A DNA stretch of 64,000 nt, taken from positions 558,001 to 622,000 of the forward strand of contig OX637287.1 in NCBI GenBank assembly GCA_951799445.1. The letters are read 5' to 3'. Each line of letters begins with the position of its first letter. The stretch's first letter is position 1. This document shows, piece after piece, positions 12,901 to 24,558 of this stretch. The notes beneath the pieces are model-generated. The model did no database searches. It was not told the DNA's origin and was given only the letters and a program-made list of their open reading frames with translations. A program made the position numbers and the translations under genes. The DNA comes from Pseudisothecium myosuroides (taxonomy: Eukaryota > Streptophyta > Bryopsida > Hypnales > Lembophyllaceae).

Positions 12901-14107
12901 TTCAAATGTTGGAACAACAAGGCCATTGCTCATATACAGACTCCGAACTGAGTAAGGTTTCTAAAGAGGTCAAAAGCGGCAAAAGTACACAGGTGAGTTG
13001 AAGAGTCCGAACCTTGCAAGCAGGTGCTGATCTTCTGATAGAAAAACCATGTCCGTTACTCTCTGCCATCATGAATGAAATAATGAATATTGCATACACA
13101 CAGTAAGTTCCACGTATCCCTCAGCGCAATAAGTAAAAAAGATATTTAGACTCAAAATTTTCCAGTACCTGTGTATGACCTCGAAGCAGCGCTCTTAATG
13201 CCGTGTTAATGTTCAGAATGCGAATCGTGCCCTGCCGCAAACCATAGCAAATGTACCTTTTGTTCACAGCAATTTGCCGTCCAACGACCAAAAGTGGATC
13301 CGATCCATAAACTGTAATAGGACTAACTTCCAGCTGAGGCTGCGCCTCTCCAGGTTTACGAACATCCACATCATAGACAACACGGTCTCCCCAAAGAGGC
13401 CTACCCCGCGGTTGCTTGTCACTAGACGGTCTCACAGACGCGGAGGAATTGGCTTGAACAACTGGGGCTGGTGGAGCTGTGGGCAAAGCTGGAGCCAATG
13501 CAGGTGGAGGTACAGATATATCTTGGATAATTCCCTGAGAGGGACGGGGTCGTTCACCGGCACTTTGCTGAGTTCCTGAAAGGAAAGAACCATCGTCACT
13601 GCTAGGTGCTTCAGCTCCAATATTTGTTGTTAAAAGAGCCATAAGGCGGGCGCCATCCAAAGGAGAGGTTGATGCCTGGTTTGGGCCGCCGCTGCCTTGA
13701 GACGAGGAAGACAATGGGAGAGATGAAAGAGGAGGGTTAGGATGTAGGGAATTAAGAGCACTCGAAGGAGGAAATTGCTGTGGCGGCGACTGCTGCTGCT
13801 GATTGTACGGAACAGCAGTGTAGTTGGGTGGCCGCAAACCATGCTCCTGCTGATAGTGCATGTATGGATGAAATGCTTGAGGCTGCCCTGGTTGTTGTGG
13901 TGTACTATACTGAAAATTTTGAGGCGGCATGCTGGGAAAAGAAGTACCAGGGTTTGTAGGAAACGAGCCTGGATTCTGAGGAAATTGATTAGGAGGATAC
14001 GTTGGATGAGAAGCGTATTGAGGAGGAGGAGGAGGATAAGGGCCCGGAGGAGCCTTGTTGAAGAAATTATGAATGTCAAACCCTCCTGATGGTCCAGTGG
14101 CGCCCAT
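6910..14107 (-). CDS. VCS: Enhancer of mRNA decapping 4 (VARICOSE-like), 13 exons
   Basis: Scaffold of the cytoplasmic P-body decapping complex, bringing DCP1 and DCP2 together for 5'-to-3' mRNA decay (known for EDC4/VARICOSE). Exons read 14107-13169, 13062-13013, 12698-12539, 12303-12076, 11909-11781, 11609-9774, 9607-9523, 9028-8754, 8494-8378, 8122-7952, 7785-7636, 7524-7381 and 7212-6910. All join in frame at GT-AG sites and give 1,528 residues; Arabidopsis VCS is a little shorter. Order: Pro/Gln-rich N-terminus (1-230), WD40 propeller (about 235-650, starting at [11 protein letters not shown] and including [17 protein letters not shown] and [10 protein letters not shown]), a long Ser-rich low-complexity linker, coiled coil (about 1090-1240) and a helical C-terminal domain ending SLLTSCK. 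The start is the first ATG, reading [16 protein letters not shown]. Exon 6 alone is 1.8 kb and covers the last WD repeats and the linker. No breaks are seen. Confidence 0.93.
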
Positions 14108-16020
14108 AATGTTGATCCACTGTAGAGCTTATAGACCCTTCACTTTTCGATTCTGGCATCCCAATCAAAAGAGAAGAATCAGATCAAAATAGAAACGAAG
14201 ACAACCACCATTAACTAGGATCACAATTCCTGCCCGACGAGCTTCATACTGATCGTCATGTCAATTTGCAATGAAGGAGAACATAGAACCAGCAGACCGT
14301 CTCTCCGTCTCCTCCATCTCTCTGTGACACCGAAAAACACAAGACAAACTTGACCTTTACCATAATACTTACTGTTTCTTAAGTCATCAAATAGCCCCAC
14401 CAGGGTACAGTTACAAAACCATCCAATATTCCCAAACAAGCAAACATACTTGCAGAACAAAAACGCCCCCAAGAAGGCGACCGACCTTAAAGTTCATCTA
14501 GAACAGTACTGCTCTCATACATTCTACAAACAAGTACATCCTTCTTCGAATTCTATCAAGAAGCTCGGGCAGCAAGGCATGTCTACTGTAGAATGATTGT
14601 TAGGGCGTGCCGATGACAAGTTACGCTAAAAAGAAACGAATACAAAAGTTTCCAAGCCATCAAGTGAAAAAAAACGGCGGAAACAACACTACAACAAGCT
14701 CGAAAACATGTCGAATGAACGGCCAAGCATCCCAAGTGCCCTAAGTGCCCAAATTCACACCAGAAATAGACGAAGAAAAGATACCTACAGAAACAAACGA
14801 CCACACACCCATCAAGCAAACGAAACACATCTCGCTTGTATCCAGACCACTGCAATCCTTGGCACGTGAGAAAACACTTCCTTCAGAAGTAAGGAAAACA
14901 GAGTTTCAACCAACAAATTCGATAAAAAAAATGAGCGCCTCGCCATTCTCCAAATCCAACCCCCCTTCCTTTCCACAGCAAGCGACTACGGTCTGGGAAA
15001 ACCCAAAATGACTCCTCAAAACCCCAAAACATTCCCCATCTTTTAATCGACATCACCTGCCTCAACAATCCTCCGTGTCAAAAAACCAAAACTCTAAAAC
15101 AACCCCAACCCACCCCCCCACCCCCCCATCACGCGACCTAAAGCCAGGCCTTAACCCACCCAAACCACACTTGAAGATAACCCAACTCACCCTATCTAAA
15201 AATTCAAGAATCGAAAATTCCGAACCCACCCCCACGTTCCTGTACCTACCAAAACCCTCAATGGATCACACCATCCAAACCACGGTCGGTCGTTCCCGCG
15301 AGCGAAATGAAATTTCCTCGAGCGAAGTCCCAAGCCGCTCTGCTCTGCCAGGAACGTCTTGAATGTGCCTCCTCTTCTTCCCACAATGAACCTTCTTGTC
15401 AACCTCCAACGCTGCGAGTTCGGGTGCTGAGCTCCCCAAGCATGAGTGGCAAAACCTAAGTGACCACTACTACGGGCTGGGCTCGCTGTAGATGCCGTTG
15501 CGAAACCAACGGAGGTTCTAACTAGTGTATGTAATTGCTCCAAGGAAGACAGAAGCATCCGAATCCTCAAGTGGATGATCGCTCCAGCAGCGGCGAAACA
15601 ACGGAAGGGAGTCTGATGACCTTGGCAAGGCAGGAACGCACTCAAGCTCCCGATCCTTCGCGACGTTCCTTGCTAACTTAACCTTAGACGGGCTCAGGCA
15701 GGGTTTGTTTCATTTCATCTACGTTGGCCAAGGACGGAAGAAAGCGCCGGATCTTTCACTGGCGTGATGAGGTAACTTTCATCCACGGTCATGGATGAAA
15801 CATCGTAGAAACACGCGGAAGGAGAACTGAACGATACTACAGTAGTCATCCAAACTTGAGTACATTCATTCATCCGAGAGAATAGTACCGTCACAAGATT
15901 TGGTAGCAGTTTGATCCTGGAATTGTAGCGTGATCCTAGATTCGATGGTAGCTCAAAACAACTCTTGAACACTGATCTACATTAGGACTTGCGGGATGAG
16001 GTCGGAGAAATAGCGCCAGA
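14108..16020. promoter_or_regulatory. Upstream region of the decapping-scaffold gene
   Basis: Holds the presumed leader and promoter of the minus-strand gene starting at 14107. The part from 14.1 to 15.7 kb is less AT-rich than flanking intergenic DNA and has C-rich runs near 15110-15127. Several open frames on both strands lack domains; one minus-strand frame of 149 codons at 15196-15645 is not recognisable. A leader intron is possible but cannot be placed from sequence alone. Confidence 0.35.
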
Positions 16021-17303
16021 CTGCTAAAAAAATGGCAATAAACCATGAAGTTTTTTTTGCTAGAAAATTTCAAATCTAAAAAAAAAATCTTGGATGAAAT
16101 CACCAGATTGTGGATGAAAATAGAATTATGAACATGTGGTATGTACTAATGTGATATTTTCTATCCAATATGTTGAAGTTTGGAGCAGTACTATAATATT
16201 TTACATTGCCACTTTGGCACTTTATAAAAAATGGTAAAAAAGACGTGGTTTAAAGAAAAGCCAAAGGCTAGAGTGTTTGAAGAACACTATTAATCCTTGA
16301 AGGATGGGCCCATGACGTTTGATTTCTAGCCTCATTATCCATCACTACTATTTGGCAACTAGATATGAATGAAATTTTTTTTTTATCTATTTTTCAGAGA
16401 TGAAGTCATATGTTTACTACAAGTCTTAAAATTTTCAATTTTTTGGAGAAAATTTGAAATCATTGTGAATTTTTTTAAGAGAAAAATGAAAAAAATTCAT
16501 ATCAAAAATAGAATATACTTTTAAAATCTGAAATTTTCACCATAAATGTATTTTATACAGTAGTGCTTAACACCGTGATATAAACTTGAATTACTGTCAA
16601 TCTAAAATTAAAAAATCAAACAATCAAACAACTAGGGGTATAAGCCCAAAGTTCATATTGCTATAAATCATTGACATTTACAAATTTTTCAAATTTCCAA
16701 TTAGAATAGAACCTGCACTTGATAATTTGTCATTTCAATAGTTACTCATATTCAAAAAATAATATTCTTGTGGCTAAAATTCATATCAAGATTCAAGAAT
16801 GGAACAAAGTACACTGCAAGGGTGATCTGAGGACCAGGCATCTTCTTCTGTAGAAAAGTGAATAATACCATAATGAGGGAAGTTGCAATACTATTCCATC
16901 TTACAGTCATCTCAAGAACAAAAAACGTCTGCAGCATAATTTACGGGTTAAGATCCAAGCAACCATAAATGGTTAAAACTAAAGAAATGTCCCTTTGTCG
17001 ACCTTTAAAGGGCTAAACTTCTACCTTGAGAAGTTGATAAAAGAGCACTGTCACACTGAATGATGAATTTAAAACCACTCTGATTGCGGATTGATCTGTA
17101 AGACTATACAGTGAACTGCAGATAATGACTTCTGAGCTGGGTTTAGAGTCAATGCAGAACACTTAATGCGCACGGGCAACAACCACATTCCAATTGTTGC
17201 GATGCAGTGCTGTATACTTCAAAACAATCCCTCCAACCGGTCAAACCACCCTGATTGCAGATACAAAAACTCCACTGTCCTCAAAGCAGACGAAACCCTA
17301 AAT
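16021..17303. other. AT-rich intergenic gap
   Basis: Lies between the promoter side of the decapping-scaffold gene and the 3' end of the disulfide isomerase gene. No coding sequence or clear repeat is seen. The last 200-300 bases probably include the isomerase 3' untranslated region. Confidence 0.5.
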
Positions 17304-20300
17304 CTAATCATTCTTGTCTGGGTCACCGCTAGACCCAGCAATGCCTCTTGATTCTAGTGCACTTGACGCTTCACCTCTTGGGGGTGCACCTGCTGTTTGA
17401 GTCTCCTGCCGAAGAACAGTGCCTTGTTCCTTGTTCTTTCGAAACCACTGGAAAAATAATGCGCCCACAAGAGCAAGAGCTTGCCACATCTGAGTGCTGT
17501 TCTCCGTGGCCTTCTCATACAACGTGGGACCTTTCACTTTCTGAAGCTTGACTGTGTTATCTCTATACCCTTGCAACAGCCCTGTCAGGCTTGTCTCCAG
17601 CTTGTCTCCAACGAAAGCATCCACTTTCTCACTCTGTAAAAAAGAGAAACGTTAGAACGCAGGAAGTGATGAGAATTGAAAAGTCTCCCTCCAACATTGA
17701 GAGCATGAGCATTAGAGATTCCAGGAATATAAAGTTCTGTCGCAAGTTTTGATTGAAAGCCAGTTAACCCCTAAACATCACATTGGACAAGTACAGGCTT
17801 TCTGCTGTTCAACTCAATATTTAACCCTGTCTATAAGCTGAAGAGCGAGATGATAAAGAGGAACAAATTGCACATGCAAGGTCCGTGGAGCAAGTACGTA
17901 ATCATTTGCTCTTGAATTTTCCAATTTGAACTAAATTTTGCATACGTGCCCAAATGGCCCAAAGTGGAAAATTCCATATCTATAGGCGTTAAATTAAATC
18001 CTTTAGAGAGCTTCATGGAAGGAAACGAATCGTAACAATTTGAAAGAAGAAATAATACCTTACATTTTAAAACGATAGAGATATGTTTTGAAAGTTAAAA
18101 TAATCGACTGTTAGCTTCCAAAGTTGGCTTTCTAATTTTTGGATTGCACGCTTAGGGTTAACTAATATCACATTGCTCCTCCTCATGAACTACGTTATAC
18201 GAAAATTAAAGATTTATCAAGACCTTTCTCGTAATGGACTGTAGTTTCCTTAAATCTCAGATTTTGAGAATTACTCCAGAAGTTAAAAAAAAACCAGGCC
18301 CGAATCAAGAGGAAAAGATTCATCTAGCAAAGACATTAAAATAGAAACATTTTGACATAAAGGTATGCGTTCGATTACATGGCTAGAGGGCCTGACGATG
18401 AAGGGGTAAGTAGACGATGTGTTCAGAATGACTTACTTTAGCATAAAATTGTTTGTCCCAGATAATCACGGTGGGTAGCACAGGCTTTTTGCCCAGAGCG
18501 AATGGGCGCACGAATTTCGGCCATTCGGAGGCAACCACACTTGAGAAAACGAAGTCCCGATTGGTCTGGGCAGCCACTTTCATCTTCTTGAGAAAGGCAT
18601 CAGCTTCAACTGACGAGTAGCTATGCAAGAACGTGACGACGTTTGGCCGACCGTCTCCCGTCAGGAACTTCAAGCTGTCAGAATTCAACGGTGTCACCAG
18701 CGCCAGCAAGTTCCGCTTCACAAAACTGGTTAGCTCGGGACCTGGGCGGAAACGAGCAAGAAGGAAGTCCGTTAAGGTCGCGTCGAAGAAAAGGGCGAGA
18801 TTATGGGTCACCACACCATCCCCCGTCCCCCCCAATTAGATTGACAACACTCTTCATAGCAAGTTAATAAGCACTAGATTCACATAGCCCTAACGTTGAG
18901 TTAATGTTAAATATTGCCAGGGTAACGCAAATAGAGTTGACTTATGTTGTGTCATGTTAGTGTAGTTAGCATTAATTGATATTACATTTATTACATTAGC
19001 AACTATTAAGTTAACATTTGTAACTTTGTTAATGGGGGATCACTTCAGATGAACTCCTCTCACACTCTCCGTCCTACTTGGATCACTAAGGACTCCAAGA
19101 AAATGGGTTATATTACCTTCGAAAGGACCGTAAAAAACGTCTTGAACTTCGTCTTCTCCTCGCAACACTACCAGCGCATGCCTCTCGTCAAACTGGAAGT
19201 CCTCATGGGCCTTCTCGGAGTACTCTCCTAGCACAGAAAACCAGGCCTTGTTTCTGTATTTATGCGCCAGTTTCTCCAAAGTGGAGGCTTCAAGGCCAAA
19301 CCCTACAAAGATAGGCAACTCCGATCCGTGAGTGTTGAGGAAGTCACGGAACCGAGACTCGGAGGTGTAAACTTCAATGGCGGGAGCTGTTAAACGTCTG
19401 ACATGTGTGATCAACGCATGGGCGTTGTGAGGACCGTCGTAATCTGTAGGATATCCATTGGCGAAAAACTTCAGCGTCGGGTAGAAACTGTAAACACATG
19501 GAATCACATACACACATCAGATTGACTACCTCGGTCCAATGATCTCCAATATCTCTCGTCCAGACCCTTCCCAGAATAGCTCTGCGACCTAAGTCGTGAC
19601 ATCACAATACACCTAATTTCATTCAAGGAACACATGCCAACTACACAAGATCGAACGTCAGAGACGTAACTTCAGATCCTGGTGACGTAACACAAAACGG
19701 ACTTGCAAGAGAAGAGCTGATTCGGACATGCGAATAATGTTTTGGCTAGAAATCGGACACATCAAACAGTGAACTATGCTCGAGATATTAGAAAATGAAG
19801 AGAAGAATGGACCTTATATCGTATTTTGCAGCAGCACTTCTGTATTTGTCAGCGTTGATCTTCGCCACCATGATCGGGGGTTCACCATCTGCTAGCATAG
19901 GAGCTGCTTGGTCCAACTGCACATAAAGATCCCTCTCTCGTTAGTTAGAAACACTTCCAGCTCCACACATGGAAAACCTAATTGAACAAGAGTAAAAACA
20001 TATTCCCAAAATTCGCAGCCCTACAAGTAAAATTCCGCAGCATCCAGTGAACAAAAATACAGAAGAACGGTGAGCAAGGGACAGAAGAGACACCTCGGGG
20101 GACAAGCTTTGGCAATGCTTGCACCACGGAGCATAAAAATCAACCAAAAGATGGTCGTGGCGGCTCAAGGCGGCCTCAATTGTCGCATCGGTAAGTTCCA
20201 CAACGGTCCCCAAGTCAGAAGGCTCCTCTAAATCATCCAACGGCAACCCCGTAAGCAAGGCAGCGCTGAGAAGCAGCAGAAATACTGCAAGCAGCTTCCC

Positions 20301-20312
20301 ACGGCTAGCCAT
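17304..20312 (-). CDS. PDIL5-2: Membrane-anchored protein disulfide isomerase, PDIL5-2-like, 5 exons
   Basis: Thioredoxin-fold oxidoreductase of the secretory pathway, expected to act on cysteine pairs of client proteins in the ER lumen. Exons 20312-20094, 19916-19813, 19487-19117, 18741-18437 and 17633-17304 join in frame with GT-AG introns to give 442 residues; the Arabidopsis homologue is about 440. Visible parts: signal peptide (1-22, Leu-rich), thioredoxin domain with VDFYAPWCKHCQSLSPE and active-site Cys64 and Cys67, inactive thioredoxin-like modules through FVGFGLEAS and VFYGPFEG to VIIWDKQFYAK, a short membrane segment near residues 382-398 (MWQALALVGALFFQWF) and a charged tail ending DPDKND. 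The redox motif is CKHC, not the classical CGHC. Exon 4 was started at 18741 because that acceptor restores GPFEG-PELTSFVKRN, which matches the family. Assignment to this subfamily is strong; function is inferred. Confidence 0.9.
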
Positions 20313-20710
20313 CGCTGCAGTAGTGACAATTCAAAACACAAGCGAGGCAAGCACCGCAACGCACAAGTTAAGTTACATACACGACACACATGGATGGCTC
20401 CCAAGGATGATTCAAAGATGAATGAAACTCATGATCGAAGGATGGATGATCAAGAGATGAATAAAGCACGGTTGACGAATAGATGAATGCAACACGGAGG
20501 TAAGTAACTACTGTAAGTCAGTGATCCCTAAACTGGCTAAATTGCGCCAAATTTCTACCTGTCACGAACATGCGCTAAATGTACATTGTGGAAAATACTT
20601 GAAAATTTAAATTTTTCGCCAAATCTTCACGCATGGGCCGGAGAATGTCGCAGTTTGGACTAATCATCCAAACGGCGAGTAGCATCCATTTCCAAGTTTT
20701 TTTTCATCCA
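20313..20710. promoter_or_regulatory. Upstream region of the disulfide isomerase gene
   Basis: Contains the presumed promoter and leader of the minus-strand gene starting at 20312. A loose purine-rich repeat with GATGAATGA or GATGGATGA units runs over about 20390-20490. No TATA box is placed with confidence. Confidence 0.35.
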
Positions 20711-21396
20711 GTAGCCGTGGTTTATCCTCAACCGTTGATCCCTTCGCAAGGCGGCTGCATCTGAAGGTTGAGATTAGCAGGGGTAGGGTTTGAAGGAGGC
20801 TGTCACTTACCTGCAGGATTAGCATCGTCTCCTTCATTTAGTTGTGTTTTAGTAGCATTAATGTCTCTGATGATGCTCCCCGTTTAGCATTAATGGTGTC
20901 TTCTCGCTCTGGTTCCATCCCTGCCCTTCGTTTGTGCTGTCACTCTCGAGATCGGTGCCTTGGATTGCCGTCATCATTTGTTTTTTTGTAAAATTGCTTC
21001 CCTCCTGTTCGGGTTTTGAATCTGCTGCGCCCTCCCTGGCTGCAATGGAATTCTGGGAGATTTGGAGGTTCACGGTCTCCTTACTCCTGCATTCACTGCC
21101 AATTGGGAATGGGGCGGCGATGGAACGGTCTCCTGTTGCGTCCGACGTTGTCCATATAATTGGCGCTGGTTTTGCAATTGTCACTTGTGCTTGGATTTGC
21201 GCATTGCTTGAGTTTGTGGAATTCTTTTTCTTGCTGCTGCGGATCGGCTCTTCCTCGCTTGGCGTTCGGGTGCATCACTTTCCGTTTTGGTTTTCTGTGC
21301 GTTTCGTTCTGTGTCGTTGCTTTTTGGTTTTGCTGCAATTCGGTTGTCTTGCGATACTGTGCTTGGGGTGTTGGGGACTTGGGTGCAGGTGATCCA

Positions 21397-24300
21397 ATGG
21401 CGCCGCGTTTGAAATTACCGGATAACTTCCGGGTCCGCACCTTCGGGTCTAGCCGCAACACCTCTGGCGTGGGTAAATATTTGTTGCCGAGTTTCACTCA
21501 CATTTCCGAAACGCGGCTGGAGGAGTCCGTTCCTGAGCGCCATGAACGTCCACCTTCGGAGGAGACGGTGGTCTCTCCCATTGCTCTCAGCGCGAGCGAC
21601 TGTGAGGCTCCTTTGGCAGGGAAGAGAAGTAAATCGGTGGCAGCGAAGGGGAGGAAGAAATCGAAGATTGCCCCTACTATGATCACTCGTCATTGGCAAG
21701 AAGTCTGGTCATGCAAGTTTGCGTGGGTTGAAGGCGAATTCAACTCCGACGGCGATCTTGTTGGTGTGATTTGCCGCTGCTGCACAACGATCAATGGGAG
21801 GCCCAAAGTGATGGTCCCTAAATTGGACAATTTAGAGAAATATGAGGGGAAGCATACCTGCAAGGAGGATGGCGTCCCAGAACCGCATTTGAAGAAAGGC
21901 GACGTCTTCATCAAGCGCGACTGCAGGCACTTACAATTGTGCAAGTTGTGGGCTGGACAGAAGCATGCGAGCAGTGTGGCGGAGTAGTTGCTAGGAGGAC
22001 TGGAGGGCAACATGAAGAAAAAGGGAGTTCAATTCTCTACCTTATTCCATATTTTGTTTCATGGTCGTCCGATGTGCGATTACGAGCGACAACAGTAGTT
22101 GCTCCAACAGCTGAAGGTAAAAAATCTTTCCAGAAAGCATTGGTCTGAAACAACGGGCTGGGAAATGAGTGAACATTTGCACGATTGTGTTCTTGCTGCC
22201 CTTAAGAGTGTTGTGCAGGTTGCTAGAATCGTTTCTATTAGTGCTGATGAGGTGACAGTTGTTGATAATACTTCTTGGGTGGGCGTCCACGTCTATGCTA
22301 TGGAGAGTTGGGATAGAGTGCCGCATCTTCTTCACTTGTCTTGTGTTTCGGATAGCGGGACTGCTGATCATCTCACTGAGGTAATCATACACGCTTTGAT
22401 GGGGGAGGGGGGCTTGTCTCGTGAGCAAATTGCATCGAAGTTGGTTTGTTTTGGTGCTGACGGAGTCTCCACATTTCAAGGACTGAGGACGGGAGTTACT
22501 ACCCAGATTCGTGAGAAATGGGCTCCTTACCTCATTGGGGCCAGTTGCGTGAGTCACCGTTTGAACCTCGTGGTCGAAACAATGTCCAAATTCCCGATGG
22601 TATCTCGCCTAGAGGGGCTCTTTCAGTCTGTTTATGCATACTTCTGCCGCAGCAATAAGCATCATGCTGAGTTGCAGAAGTTAGCTGATCTCATGGAAAC
22701 TAAAGGAAACAAGATGGTAAGAAATTGTGAGACTCGTTGGATTTCTATGAGAAGTCCCGCTGCGAGAATATTGTCGGAGTATCGAATCCTTCTAGTGAAA
22801 ATGGGGGCCGATATGACTGCTGCTCCTGGTCACAAACCGCAGTCTGAAGCTGCCGATAACTTTGACTTGCTCTCCGACGTTGAGTTGCTTCTTTCACTGG
22901 CGTGCTTCATTCCTCTCGTGAATGCTGTCTATTGCTTGATAAAATTGTCCCAGGCACGTGATATTTTCATATGTGATTTTATGCAAGCAGTGAAGCTTTG
23001 CCAGGGTGAACTTGCCCAAATGTTCATAGACAACACTACAGCTTATGGGAAATCAGATTTCAAATGGTACAATGAACTGGTTTCACTTTCCTGTGAGGAG
23101 ATTACTTGCATTGGTGGCCACTTCCTGGAGATAGTGGGATTTGCCACTTGCTGTTTCAGGTTGGATCAGCTGATATCTTTGCCAGATGCCATGACAAGGT
23201 CACGGGAAACCACTTGTTCGTGACACAAGAAGAATATAACCGGCTGCAAGACAACATACAACGCCAGTTTTCAAGTAAAGATAGCACTTTCAAAAAAAAA
23301 TTTGTTGTGAAATTTTTTTATCTTTGAGTGTCCCCATGGTCTCCTGTGCTTTCCATTTTCTGGGTTGGCTTGTTGCTCTCTTGCTCTCTTGCTTTCACGC
23401 TGTGGTTTTGCAGGAGATCGCTGCTGGCCGGTTCTTTTCAGTTTCCAATTTTTTTTGACGAATCGTGGAGCTCTTGTTCTTTTCACTCCGGTTTTTTTTG
23501 GTTTACACGTTGTGGCTTTGCAGGACATCGCTGTTGGCCGATTCTCAACAGTTCCCAATTTTTTTGGACAGAAATGAGGAGATCGTGGAGCTCCTATTCT
23601 TTTCACTTGAATTTTTTTTTTATTTGACGTCGTGGCTTTGCAGGAGATCGCTGCTAGCAGTTCTTTTGAGTCCACTTTTTGCTGGTTGTTGCGGTGGCTT
23701 TGCAGGAGGTCGTGGACCTCTGTTCTTTTGAGTTCAAATTTTATTTGGTTATGCCGTTGGTTTCGTAGGACTTCGGGTCATGGTTTTTTTTTTATTCCAT
23801 AAACTTTTGGGCTTGGTGATGGCAGAAACGGGACTTGTCTGCTGGTAATCCTATTGACTTTGAATTCCTTGGTTGGGCTCACTTCGTCTTTGCAAGAATC
23901 AATGTTAAGTTCTAACATGTCTGGAATCACTCATGTGCAGAGATTGCCCAATCTTTGTGTGACGAACTTGATCGGAGGTTCCCACAGCAAGACCTTCTTG
24001 ACGCATTTGGGATTATTTATCCACAGTATTGGCGGCAGGATGGAGCGGAGGAGAGCTTTCCGCACCACTTGGCAGTTCTCAAAAATTTATTCAGTGGCAA
24101 AGGTGCTGAACAAAGGGCAGCCATTTTCTGATGGAGGGAAGCAATACACCGTGCCAGAGTTGCTTTCAGCGTCACTTTTAGATAACCAGGCAGGCTTGTT
24201 CAAAGTTACAATGCGCGCCAATGCAGATGTAGCTTGTGGTGCGCCCTTCTACTTGAATCCCGTCATAAAGCTCTGGCGCAAGCTTTCCTAGTCCCGGCAT

Positions 24301-24558
24301 CTCTGTAAGCTGATTTCTGAATATTTTAAACTTGCTGAGATTGGCTGTTGCTTGGTCCTTGGTTCGGTTGAGGATGAGAGGTGTTTTTCTTCTCTTAAAT
24401 TCCTCAAATCCTGCCAGAGAAATAGGTTAGGGAAACACTTACCCCTTGTTGTGCGTATGTTTGGCCAAAAGTACTTTTCACTTGATAATTTCCCTTACAA
24501 GGACGCAATTGAATCATGGAAAAGTGCTGTTAAGGTTGGCTGGCAAGGGGATGTGTAA
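21397..24558 (+). pseudogene. hAT-like transposase with N-terminal zinc finger, broken
   Basis: A transposase of the RNase H-fold hAT group. From ATG 21397 one frame runs to about 23160 but is cut by TAG at 21985-21987 and 22096-22098. The N-terminal part has a BED/TTF-like finger (Trp-Phe-Trp, CRCC, then KLDNLEKYEGKHTC). The catalytic part shows SADEVTVVDNTSWVGVHVY, CFGADGVSTFQG and the hAT signature CVSHRLNLVVE. Near 23150 the frame shifts, continuing as VGSADIFARCHDKVTGNH to about 23280. An interruption follows with tandem repeats and acceptor-like sites (23300-23930), probably an intron. Coding resumes at about 23941 (IAQSLCDELDRRFPQQDLL), shifts frame near 24110, meets a third TAG at 24289-24291, and ends in a hAT dimerisation region (EDERCFSSLKFLKSC) with TAA or TGA-type closure at 24558. 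ATG 21397 follows an AG, so a leader intron is possible. The gene cannot make a full protein as it stands. Confidence 0.8.
23401..23720 (+). repeat. Degenerate tandem repeat with acceptor-like motif
   Basis: The motif TGTGGCTTTGCAGGAGATCG and variants recur at about 23401, 23511, 23631 and 23694, spaced 110, 120 and 63 bases apart, with similar GGAGCTC and TTCTTTTCA stretches between. Each copy contains a T-rich tract followed by TTTGCAG-G, which looks like a 3' splice site. It lies in the probable intron of the transposase pseudogene. Confidence 0.7.

Noticed and set aside
13630..14079. 149-codon minus-strand frame overlapping the first exon of the decapping-scaffold gene
   Set aside because: Leu-rich out-of-frame shadow of the Pro/Gln-rich exon.
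15196..15645. 149-codon minus-strand frame upstream of the decapping-scaffold gene
   Set aside because: No recognisable domain or matching start context. It lies where a leader or promoter is expected.
20934..21392. 152-codon hydrophobic frame before the transposase
   Set aside because: Cys/Phe/Leu-rich composition fits a T-rich leader or intron, it overlaps the transposase upstream region in another frame, and it has no domain.
23271..23675. 134-codon minus-strand Lys/Arg-rich frame in the transposase intron
   Set aside because: Its repeated peptide pattern simply mirrors the tandem DNA repeat on the other strand.
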